Assembly: GCA_963742305.1 (NCBI GenBank)
Contig: CAVULN010000032.1
Span: 1 to 64,000, forward strand
From: Roseiarcus sp963742305
GTDB lineage: Bacteria > Pseudomonadota > Alphaproteobacteria > Rhizobiales > Beijerinckiaceae
Direction of reading: 5' to 3'
DNA: 64,000 nucleotides
Shown here: piece after piece, positions 17,459 to 25,310 of the stretch
How positions within the stretch are numbered: position 1 is the stretch's first letter
How the letters are laid out: each line of letters begins with the position of its first letter
Notes under the pieces: model-generated
Told to the model about the DNA's origin: nothing
The model's input: only the letters and a program-made list of their open reading frames with translations
Database searches by the model: none
Translations under genes and position numbers: made by a program

Positions 17459-18198
17459 ACATCCATACGCCCTCGGCGCCGATGAGCCCCGAGGCGCTCG
17501 AAGAGGCGCTGAGGGCGATCGGGCCCAGGCGCTATCACGACCTCCATCCGTTCCATGGCCTTCTGCACGACGGCAAGCTCAACAAGGGCCAGGTGCAGGC
17601 CTGGGCGCTCAACCGCTACGTCTATCAGGCCGCCATCCCGCGCAAGGACGCTTCCCTCATCGGGCGCTGCGAGGACCGCGAACTGCGCCGCGAGTGGCTG
17701 CACCGGATCACCGACCATGACGGGATCGGCGACGAGCAGGGCGGCATCGACCGCTGGCTCATCCTCACCGACGGCCTCGGCCTCGACCGCGACTACGTGA
17801 TCTCGCAGGAGGGCGCGCTGCCGGCGACCAAATTCGCCGTCGAGGCCTATGTACGCTTCGTGCGCGAGAAGCCGCTCGTCGAGGCGGTCGCCTCCAGCTT
17901 GACCGAGCTCTTCGCCCCCTCGATCCACAAGCGCCGCATCGCCGGCATGCTGGCCAATTACGATTTCATCGACGAGGAAGTGATCGCCTATTTCCGCCGC
18001 CGGCTCGCCCAGGCGCCGAAGGACGCGCAGTTCGCGCTCGACTATGTCAAGGCCAACGCCCGCACGGTGGAAGAGCAGCGCGGCGCCCTTGCCGCGCTCA
18101 CCTTCAAGACCGATGTGCTCTGGGCGCAGCTCGACGCGCTGCATCGCGCCTATGTCGACGGCGCGATCCCTCCCGGCGCCTTCCGGCCCAGCGAATGA
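17455..18198 (+). CDS. pqqC: Pyrroloquinoline-quinone synthase PqqC
   Basis: Cofactor-free oxidase of the heme-oxygenase-like fold that closes the ring and oxidises the last intermediate to PQQ. The conserved regions are YHDLHPFHGLLHDGKLNKGQVQAW, NRYVYQAAIPRKDA, WLHRITDHDG, SSLTELFAPSIHKRRI and LDYVKANARTVEEQ. It has 247 residues, the normal length, and is not fused to PqqD as in some Methylobacterium strains. The start overlaps the pqqB stop as ATGA. Confidence 0.97.
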   Translation: MNIHTPSAPMSPEALEEALRAIGPRRYHDLHPFHGLLHDGKLNKGQVQAWALNRYVYQAAIPRKDASLIGRCEDRELRREWLHRITDHDGIGDEQGGIDRWLILTDGLGLDRDYVISQEGALPATKFAVEAYVRFVREKPLVEAVASSLTELFAPSIHKRRIAGMLANYDFIDEEVIAYFRRRLAQAPKDAQFALDYVKANARTVEEQRGALAALTFKTDVLWAQLDALHRAYVDGAIPPGAFRPSE

Positions 18199-18220
18199 CA
18201 GGACCCATGGAGCACAGCCG

Positions 18221-18368
18221 CCGCCCCCTCCACCGTCCTTCGGACGGTCCCCCTCCCCCGCCGCTTCGCGGCATGGGAGGATGGCGGGCGCCAGCGGCGC
18301 AGCTTGCGAATCCTCCCCTGCGAAGCGGGGGAGGGGGACCGCGCGTAGGCGCGGTGGAGGGGGGGCGC
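18221..18368. repeat. Long imperfect palindromic element between pqqC and pqqD
   Basis: Left arm 18221-18281 and right arm 18310-18368 are imperfect reverse complements (for example GTCCCCCTCCCCC against GGGGGAGGGGGAC, and CCCCCTCCACC against GGTGGAGGGGG), with small nested hairpins in each arm. Such C/G-run palindromes are scattered in alphaproteobacterial genomes as mobile or mosaic repeats. The element separates two genes that would otherwise be directly coupled. It is open in the pqqD frame. Confidence 0.75.
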
Positions 18369-18398
18369 CGAGGAACCGCCCGCGGCTTGGGACTCGCC

Positions 18399-18674
18399 AT
18401 GGAGCTTGACGCTCACTCGCGCCCGCGTCTCCCCCGGGGCGTGCGGCTCAGGCGCGACGAAGCGCGCGGGCGATGGACCCTGCTCGCGCCCGAGCGGATT
18501 TTCGAGATCGACGCGACCGCGGCGACGGTCCTTGAACTGTGCGACGGCAAGCGCGACCTTCAGGCGATCGTGGCCGAGCTTGCGGCGCGCTACGCCGCCC
18601 CGGCGGCCGTGATCGAAAAGGACGTCGCCGCCATGCTGGCCGACCTCAAGGCCAAGAGAGTGCTTGAGACATGA
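18399..18674 (+). CDS. pqqD: PQQ biosynthesis peptide chaperone PqqD
   Basis: RiPP-recognition-element protein that binds the PqqA precursor peptide and presents it to PqqE. From MELDAHSRPRLPRGVRLRRD to LKAKRVLET it has 91 residues, the usual size, with the conserved RLRRDEARGRWTLLAPER and VLELCDGKRDLQAIVAEL. The frame is open back to ATG 18195, which overlaps the pqqC stop. That would add 68 Pro/Arg/Gly-rich residues encoded by the palindromic element. I prefer ATG 18399 for the functional protein, although its ribosome site is weak. It overlaps pqqE as ATGA. Confidence 0.93.
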   Translation: MELDAHSRPRLPRGVRLRRDEARGRWTLLAPERIFEIDATAATVLELCDGKRDLQAIVAELAARYAAPAAVIEKDVAAMLADLKAKRVLET

Positions 18675-19792
18675 CCGCTCATGAGCCCCCGCCGCCCGCC
18701 CCCCCGATCGGGCTTCTGGTCGAACTCACTCATCGCTGCCCGCTGGGCTGTCCCTATTGCTCCAATCCGCTCGCGCTCGAACGCCCCGGCGCCGAACTCG
18801 ACGGGGAAACCTGGAAGCGGGTGTTCAGCGAAGCGGCCGCGCTCGGCGCGCTGCACGTGCATCTTTCCGGGGGCGAGCCGACGGCGCGGCGCGACATTGT
18901 CGACCTCACCGGCCACGCCTCGCGCGCGGGCCTCTACACCAACCTCATCACGTCGGGCATCGGGGTCGGCGAGAAGCTCACCAATGACCTCGCCGACGTT
19001 GGCCTCGATCACGCGCAGCTCTCCTTCCAGGGCGCCGACAAGGAGACCAACGACCGCCTCGGCCACTACAAGGGCTCGTGGGAGAAGAAGCGCGCCTTCG
19101 CGGCTCATGTCATCAAGGCCGGCCTGCCGCTCACCATCAACGCGGTCATCCATCGCGCCAATCTGCATCAGGTTCCCGCGTTCATCGACCTTGCGGTCGA
19201 ACTCGGCGCGCGCCGGCTCGAAATCGCGCATACGCAATATTACGGCTGGGCGCTCGCCAATCGCGCCGCGCTGATGCCGCGGCGCACGGAAGTCGAGGAC
19301 TCGATCGCGCTCGTCGAGGCGGCGCGGGCGCGGCTCAAGGGCGAACTCGTCATCGACATGGTGATCCCCGACTACTACGCCCGCTATCCCAAGCCCTGCG
19401 CCGGCGGCTGGGGGCGGATCGCGATCAACGTCTCGCCGACCGGCAAGGCGCTGCCGTGCCACGCGGCCGAGTCGATTCCGGGCCTCGAATTCTGGAACGT
19501 GCGCGATCATTCGCTGAGCCACATCTGGCAGTCGAACCCCGCCTTCAGGGCGTTCCGCGGCACGGACTGGATGCGCGAGCCCTGCCGCACCTGCGAGCGG
19601 CGCGAGATCGACTGGGGCGGCTGCCGCTGCCAGGCGCTGGCCCTGACCGGCGACGCCCGCAACGCCGATCCGGCCTGCCACAAGTCGCCCGATCACGAGC
19701 GGATCGTCGCGACCGCGCTGGCCGAGTCCGAATCCGGCGACGGCGGGCCCTTGCGCTTCCGCTCGTACAAGACGGAAAAGGCCGAGGCGTAA
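18671..19792 (+). CDS. pqqE: PQQ biosynthesis radical SAM enzyme PqqE
   Basis: Forms the Glu-Tyr carbon-carbon crosslink in PqqA. The radical SAM motif CPLGCPYC (C23, C27, C30) binds the first Fe-S cluster. HLSGGEPTARRDIV is the SAM-binding GGE region. The C-terminal SPASM domain supplies further cluster cysteines (LPCHAAE, EPCRTCERREIDWGGCRCQ and the final PACHKSPDH). It has 373 residues. It is the last gene of the operon. No pqqA-like peptide gene lies near either end, so the substrate gene must be elsewhere. Confidence 0.97.
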   Translation: MTAHEPPPPAPPIGLLVELTHRCPLGCPYCSNPLALERPGAELDGETWKRVFSEAAALGALHVHLSGGEPTARRDIVDLTGHASRAGLYTNLITSGIGVGEKLTNDLADVGLDHAQLSFQGADKETNDRLGHYKGSWEKKRAFAAHVIKAGLPLTINAVIHRANLHQVPAFIDLAVELGARRLEIAHTQYYGWALANRAALMPRRTEVEDSIALVEAARARLKGELVIDMVIPDYYARYPKPCAGGWGRIAINVSPTGKALPCHAAESIPGLEFWNVRDHSLSHIWQSNPAFRAFRGTDWMREPCRTCERREIDWGGCRCQALALTGDARNADPACHKSPDHERIVATALAESESGDGGPLRFRSYKTEKAEA

Positions 19793-20085
19793 GCGCTCGC
19801 CTCGACCGCGTCGGGGAACGGGAATCCCAGCCTCGGCCGAAGGCGGCGCGAACTTGCAGGTCGCTGTCTTTGTCAGAAATCATATTGAACATTTGATAAA
19901 GGTAAAATACTGCTGGGTGCGAAGCGCCGCGATCACCAGGGTCACGGCGCGGGCGGTTTTTCAGGGTGGAACTAAACGGGGTCGTAAGCGACTGAAAACA
20001 TTAGGGGCGCCGGTAAAATTGCGGCTAAAGCAAGCGACGCCCCGCTGAAGCCTCTCCCTCCCCGGACGGCAAAGCCCGGCGCGCC

Positions 20086-20643
20086 CTACTGGCAGAGCGC
20101 CCGCGCGTTCGCCGTCCATCGCCCGAAGCCGCTCGCGATCATGTTGCGGATGACGGAGCAGACATAAGTTCGCTCCGCCGCCGGATTGCCGGGTCCGGCG
20201 TTGTAGCGGGCGACGGCGAGCGTCCACGAGCCTTCCTGGGCCTTCAGCGCCTTCAGGAAATTGGCGGCGTATTCGACATTGCGCGCCGGATCGAACATCT
20301 CGCTGAGCGAGCGGAAGTCGGGCCCGTGGAAGCGCTGGTTGATCTGCATGCAGCCGATGTCGATGAATTTCGCCCCGCGCGCCTTGGCCTCTGCGAATCG
20401 GGCCATCGCCTGGGCGAGGCTGGCCGAACGCACCGCCTGCCCGTCGACATTCATGTCATAGGGGCTGAGCTCGCCCCTGTGGCCCGTTTCGGTCAGGCCG
20501 ACCGAATAGAGCACGTTGAGGGGCACGCCGTGCAGCGCCGCGGCGCGGGTCATTTCCCGCTCGCAGGCGAGCCGCCCGTCGGCGCGCGCGGCGCCGCTAA
20601 AAGCCGCGATCGCGATGAGCGCCGCGCCGATTGAGATTCGCAT
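20086..20643 (-). CDS. Exported lytic transglycosylase (SLT domain), flagellar cluster
   Basis: A 185-residue protein with a signal peptide ending at ARADG. The SLT-type fold is shown by LYSVGLTETGHRG (catalytic glutamate), DIGCMQINQRFHG, MFDPARNVEYAANFLKAL and VARYNAGPGN. It would cut peptidoglycan, probably to let the flagellar rod pass. The position after motC and fliK is the same as in rhizobia. ATG 20643 overlaps the 3' end of fliK by 47 bases. Confidence 0.82.
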   Translation of the reverse strand: MRISIGAALIAIAAFSGAARADGRLACEREMTRAAALHGVPLNVLYSVGLTETGHRGELSPYDMNVDGQAVRSASLAQAMARFAEAKARGAKFIDIGCMQINQRFHGPDFRSLSEMFDPARNVEYAANFLKALKAQEGSWTLAVARYNAGPGNPAAERTYVCSVIRNMIASGFGRWTANARALCQ

Positions 20644-21933
20644 CGTTCGAACCGGGTCCCTCGCCTGCGCCGCGCGCCGGCCGCCATTGGTCCCCCGCCT
20701 GGCCGTCGTCGGCGGAAGCCCCGTTTCCGTTCGTGGTTCCATCCGCTTTGACGCCCGTCTGCTGGATGATGAGCGAGTCGAGCGGTTGCCCGATCGCCGC
20801 CAGGCGATCGGCGATCGCATCGCGCGCGCCTTCGATTGAACTCAGGGTCTGAGAGCTTCCGGCGCGGACGACGACGGAGAGCCGGTCGCCCGCGAGGCGC
20901 ATGGTCATCGACACGTCCTCAAGCCCGCCCGGCGACAGATCGACGTCGATCTCCCGCACCGGGGGCGCGGTGGACGCGACGCCCGGGGCTTGCGCATTCG
21001 GGCGCGGCGCGACCTCTCCGGCGCCCGCCGCCGAACCGTCGGGCGCGAACGACGCCGCCGCGCCGAACGACGCCGCCGCGAGCGGCGCGCCGAACGGGCC
21101 GGCTTGCGCCAGCGACGGCGCCAGGGGCGCGACCGGATCGGGCGAGCGCCCGCCGGGCGCCTTGCCGTCGCCGTCCGGCTCCGCCGGCGGGGCCGCCGGC
21201 GCTGAACCCACCCTGGCGGCCGGGGCTGGCGCCGGGGCTTCGGCCTTGCGCTCGCCTCGCGCGGCCTCATGGGGCGCCGCTCGCGCGGGACGATCGTGAG
21301 GCCCCGCGCGGACGGCCGCCGACGCCGGCGCGCCCGGCGCCGGGTGGAACGGCGTTCGCCAAAGCGGCGGCCGGCAAGGCCTCGACCTGCGGAAGACCGC
21401 CGCCGAGATCGCTCCGGAGCGCAAGGCCGGCGCCGGGAGCGGCGGCAGGCCCAAACGCCGAAATCGAGCGCGAGGCGGGTCATCCCGCTCGTGGAGGCGC
21501 CGAAGTGAAAGGCGCGTTGGCCGATCAGCCGCCCGAGAGCCGCCGTCCTGGCGCTTGCGGCGACGGATGCGCCGCCGCCCTCGGATTCCGGCCCTTTCGC
21601 CGCCGGGAGGCCAAGCGAAGGCGCAGGGTCCGCGGCATGGGGACTCCCGTCGATCATCGACGCGGCCTGCACCGCAAGCGGCAAAGAGGCCAACAGCAAG
21701 CCGTCGCCGGGCAGGGAATGGCCGGGCCTCTGTCCCGGCGGCTGGTCCAGCCGTTTCTCGCCTGAAGGGTGCGGCTCTTCCCCGGCGGTCGAGGCGCTCG
21801 CTTTCAGCGCGCCGCCGGGAAGCGCGTCGAGCACGGCGGCGAAAGCATGGGCGTCGCCCGGCGGCTGGGGCGCGGCGCGGGGCGGCGGCGCCGCGACTGG
21901 CGCGGACGCGGGCGCGGCGGCGGGCGCGGTCAT
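20597..21933 (-). CDS. fliK: Flagellar hook-length control protein FliK/MotD (frameshifted)
   Basis: An Ala/Pro-rich protein starting MTAPAAAPASAPVAAPP. The C-terminal Flg_hook domain reads VREIDVDLSPGGLEDVSMTMRL...LSSIEGARDAIADRLAAIGQPLDSLIIQQ. Known FliK proteins measure hook length and switch export specificity; in rhizobia the gene is called motD. The N-terminal half (to about 21480) and the C-terminal domain are in different frames. At least one indel between about 21400 and 21480 is needed. ATG 21933 overlaps the motC stop as ATGA. Confidence 0.7.
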
Positions 21934-23148
21934 GGCGAACCTCCATTTTGCATGCCCGCGAGGCCAGCGGTGCGTTGAAGCGCCTCCTCGGCCTTCGCGA
22001 TCGTCAGCTGAGGCCCGCTCGGCTTGTCCTTGGCGGGATCAGGCAAGGCGGCCGCGCTCTCGGTATTGAAGACACTGAGGTCGGGGGCGATCCGCAACTC
22101 CGCCGCCACTCGCCGGGCCGCGGTCAGCAGGCTCAAGTCGGCCCGGCCCAGTTTCGGCGCGGACAACGTCTGCAAATCGCCGACCGCCGCATCATACGCG
22201 TCGGAGAACAGGCGGCTGACCGCGAGATAGAGGCGGGCGCGCATGGCCTCCGGGCTGTCCGCCGGCGAACCTTCGAGAGCTTCGGTCGCGGCGGCCGCTC
22301 CGGCGGCGAATTTCGCGCTGATGACGGCGGACCTTGCCATACTGAGCAGGAACTCCCGCCGGCCGTCGGGGGGCAGCGCCGCTGCCGCGCCCGACATGAG
22401 CTTGTAGTTGGCGGCGTCGTCGGCAAGGCCGAGCCGCGCGATCGGCGCCCGCGAGATCGCGCAGGAAGTCCGGCGCGTAGAGCGAAGAGCCGAAGCGGGT
22501 CACGTATTGCCGGATCAGCATCGCCGCGCGGCCCGCGTCCCTGGCCTCCGCGAGGAGGGCGATCTCGCGCCTGAGCGCTGCTTCCTCGACCAGTCCGCCC
22601 GGCGAGAGCAGGCGCGCCCAGTCCAGAAGCCCGATCGCGGCCCGGGCGTCCTGCTTGGTCTCGAGGACCGAGCGGGCGAAAGCCACCTCGCCCGCGAGCC
22701 GCGCGTCGAGCGCGGTCAGATCCGTTTGCCTGAGCAGTGCGAGCGCCTCGGTCTCGTGATTGGTGACATAGGCCAGCGCGCCGCGCGCCAGCGGCCGCTC
22801 CGACTCGAGGACCGCGTCGCCCTTGAGCAGCGGCTCGACTTCCGCCAGAGGCCCGCCGCTCAGGATGTAGATGACCAGCGAATCGGCCTCGCGTTTGCTT
22901 TTCCAGGTGTCAGGGCCGGCCGTCGCGATCGCCGCGCCGATCGCCTTCAACTGATTGAGCTCGGCCGCGTAGGCCGCCTTGTCGCCCTGGGCGATCCTGA
23001 GCTGCATCCGCCGCAGATCGTCGACGAGGCCGGAGACTTTCGCGGAATCGGCGCATGCCGCGGCGGGCGCGAGCAAGGCGAACGCGGAAAGCGCCAATGC
23101 AGGCCCGAGGCGGGTCAAGGCTTGACGGGTCAAGGCGTGCCGGGTCAA
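21930..23148 (-). CDS. motC: Chemotaxis/motility protein MotC (one frameshift)
   Basis: A periplasmic protein that in rhizobia is needed for flagellar rotation and probably stabilises MotB. The signal peptide is followed by DSAKVSGLVDDLRRMQLRIAQGD, MotC-family regions such as VTNHETEALALLRQTDL, and a C-terminal MSGAAAALPPDGRREFLLSMAR. A single extra base near 22445-22450 breaks the frame. Correcting it gives LRDLAGAIARLGLADDAANY in sequence and a 405-residue product. The start overlaps the motB stop (ATGA). Confidence 0.8.
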
Positions 23149-24512
23149 GGCTTGGCCTCGCGCACGAGAATCTCGATGCGGCGGTTTTCCGCCGCGAGCG
23201 GATGAGACGGGTCCTTGAGACGATGGTCGGCGTAGCCCTCGACCCGCTCGAACCGCTTTTCCGGGAGGCCGCCGCGAATCAGCATGTAATAGGCCATTTG
23301 CCCCCGCGCCGATGACAGCCGCCAGTTGTCATAAGTGGCGGACCGGTAGGGACGGGCGTCGGTGTGGCCGCGTACGATGATCGGCCCCGGCAGGTTTCGC
23401 AGGCTTGCGGCGATGGCGGCCATCATCTTCACGACGCGCGGCTGCGGCTCGGCGGAGCCGATGGCGAACATGGAGAAGTTTTCCCGGTCGGTGAGGCTGA
23501 TGAGGAGTCCATCCTCGGTCGCCCGGACCTCGAGCTGCGGGCCCTGCGTCGCCCTCATGTCTCCGGCCAGCCGGTTCTTCAGGTCGGCGAGCAGGTTGGC
23601 CGCGGCGGTCTCGCGCGCCTGGGCGGCGTCGGGCCCCGGGGACGCGGGCGCCGGGAGCGCCGGCGGCGCCGCGTGTTGCGATTGGGCGGGGCCTTCGGCC
23701 GGCGCGGCCGGCGATCCGGCGCCCTGGGATTCGACCGGCGCGGGCGCCGGCGGAGGCGGCGATCTTTCGTCTTGCTCTCCGGCGGCGCCTCCCGCGGGCC
23801 CGGACGCTGGCGCGATCGACGTCGACAGGGAAACCGGTTGGTCGCTGGGGGCGGCGGCCGCGGGCGGCGCTCCGGGATCGTGGGCCGTCACGTTGACCGC
23901 CCGGTCGCTGCCGAGCGGACGGAACGGATCGCGCAACGCCTCGTCGGCGCTTGGCCCCACTTCGCCGTAGCCCTTCAGCGCCGCGGAGGGGTCGATGCGA
24001 GGTCCGGGCGGCGGCGCGCCGGCGATCTTGTCGAGGCTCGCGCGAGGATCGCTGAACAGTTCCTGCTCCGACATGGTCGGATAGGGCTTCGCCGGATCGG
24101 GCGGCGGTAACGGCGACTGGCCTGGCGGGGAGACCTGCTCGCCTTGCTTGGACGAACTCGCCGGGCTTTCACTGGTCTTTTCCCCGGGAGCTTCGGCGCG
24201 CTCCGAAGTGGGCTTCACCGCGCTCGGCGAGGCGCTCTCCTCGCCGGGCGCGTAAGCCGCGTCCTTCTGCGGAACCCCGTGGATGCCCTTTTGCGCCCTT
24301 GCCGGCTCCTCGAGCTTCACCGGATTGAAGTAGCGCGCGATCAGCGTCTTGGTGTTCTTGTCTGTCGCGCTGATGATCCACAGCACGAGAAAAAACGCCA
24401 TCATCGCGGTCATGAAATCAGCGAAGGCGATCTTCCAGGCGCCGCCGTGATGTTCGTCCTCATGCGCCCCGTGGCGCTTGACAATGATGATTTCCGGATG
24501 GGGCGCGGTCAT
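23145..24512 (-). CDS. motB: Flagellar motor stator protein MotB
   Basis: Ion-conducting stator subunit anchored to peptidoglycan. The N-terminal plug and membrane segment WKIAFADFMTAMMAFFLVLWII carries the functional aspartate. A long Pro/Ala/Ser-rich periplasmic linker follows, then an OmpA-like domain (IIVRGHTDARPY...NWRLSSARGQMAYYML...GYADHRL). It has 455 residues. motA is not in the window. It lies between a FliH-like gene and motC, as in other rhizobial motility operons. Confidence 0.93.
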   Translation of the reverse strand: MTAPHPEIIIVKRHGAHEDEHHGGAWKIAFADFMTAMMAFFLVLWIISATDKNTKTLIARYFNPVKLEEPARAQKGIHGVPQKDAAYAPGEESASPSAVKPTSERAEAPGEKTSESPASSSKQGEQVSPPGQSPLPPPDPAKPYPTMSEQELFSDPRASLDKIAGAPPPGPRIDPSAALKGYGEVGPSADEALRDPFRPLGSDRAVNVTAHDPGAPPAAAAPSDQPVSLSTSIAPASGPAGGAAGEQDERSPPPPAPAPVESQGAGSPAAPAEGPAQSQHAAPPALPAPASPGPDAAQARETAAANLLADLKNRLAGDMRATQGPQLEVRATEDGLLISLTDRENFSMFAIGSAEPQPRVVKMMAAIAASLRNLPGPIIVRGHTDARPYRSATYDNWRLSSARGQMAYYMLIRGGLPEKRFERVEGYADHRLKDPSHPLAAENRRIEILVREAKP

Positions 24513-24524
24513 CGGCGCGGGGCT

Positions 24525-25310
24525 TCAGGCCTCGAACCCGGCCAGGAGCTCGGCCCAGGGGCGAAGCTCGGCGACGATCCGCGTGGCGCCGGCCTCTACG
24601 GTCGCCTCCACGCCGTCGTCCTCGACATACTCGACCTCGATCGCGAGATCGGCGATCCGCTCGCGCAATCGCGCCAGCATCCGCTCTGGTCCGCGAATCC
24701 TGATCAGTCCGGACGAATCGCCCGTGCTGAGCCGCGCGATGGCCTCGCTCAACTCGTCCGCCGCGCGCCTGACGACGGCTTGGGAAAGAAACGGCGCAAG
24801 AATGCGGGTGACCGCGGCGCCGACATTGGTCTCGATCTGCCTCAAGCCTGACCGGATCGCGCCTTCGAATTCCATATACTCGCTGATATGGAATTCCTGT
24901 CGCTGCGTTTCGGCCTGCTCCCTGAGCGCGGCGAGTTCGGCGGCGTGGCGGTCCAAGGTCTCGGCGCGCCCGGCCGCAAGGCCTTCCTCCCGCCCGCGCG
25001 CATGAGCTTCGGCGAGTTTGGCCGACATGTCGTCGGGCCTGGCCGGCTCCTCGCCGGAAGGCGATTGCCGCGCAGCCAGCGGAACCGGCTTTGGCGCCCA
25101 CGCGCTGCGGCGGGGAGGCTCGTCCCCTTTCGTTTCGCCGCCGCCCGCCTTGCCGGCGCGCTCGAAGGTGGGCCTTGCGCCGGGTTCGCCGCTCGGCTGG
25201 CCCGGCAGGCTCCGGGGACGGAACGGCGAGCTTTCGCAGCGCGGCGGCGCCTTTTCGCCGGCCGCGCGGCCAAGATGATCGAGATAGTCGGCGATTGACA
25301 GGGGTTTCAT
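24525..25310 (-). CDS. FliH-like flagellar export protein
   Basis: A 261-residue protein beginning MKPLSIADYLDHLGRAAG. The middle has a long helical Ala/Glu/Arg-rich stretch with FliH-type spacing (LAEAHARGREEGLAAGRAETLDRH, AxxxGxxxG-like). The C-terminal domain (VTRILAPFLSQAVVRRAADELSEAI...IRIRGPERMLARLRERI) resembles the part of FliH/SctL that binds the FliI ATPase. The start overlaps the fliF stop as ATGA, which supports a flagellar role. The sequence diverges from classical FliH, so the assignment is partly from context. Confidence 0.65.
   Translation of the reverse strand: MKPLSIADYLDHLGRAAGEKAPPRCESSPFRPRSLPGQPSGEPGARPTFERAGKAGGGETKGDEPPRRSAWAPKPVPLAARQSPSGEEPARPDDMSAKLAEAHARGREEGLAAGRAETLDRHAAELAALREQAETQRQEFHISEYMEFEGAIRSGLRQIETNVGAAVTRILAPFLSQAVVRRAADELSEAIARLSTGDSSGLIRIRGPERMLARLRERIADLAIEVEYVEDDGVEATVEAGATRIVAELRPWAELLAGFEA

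Noticed and set aside
19854..20048. Small basic frame in the AT-richer gap after pqqE, considered as pqqA or a small RNA gene
   Set aside because: It is too long, lacks the Glu-x-x-x-Tyr motif and has no ribosome site. No tRNA-like or stable fold was evident by eye.
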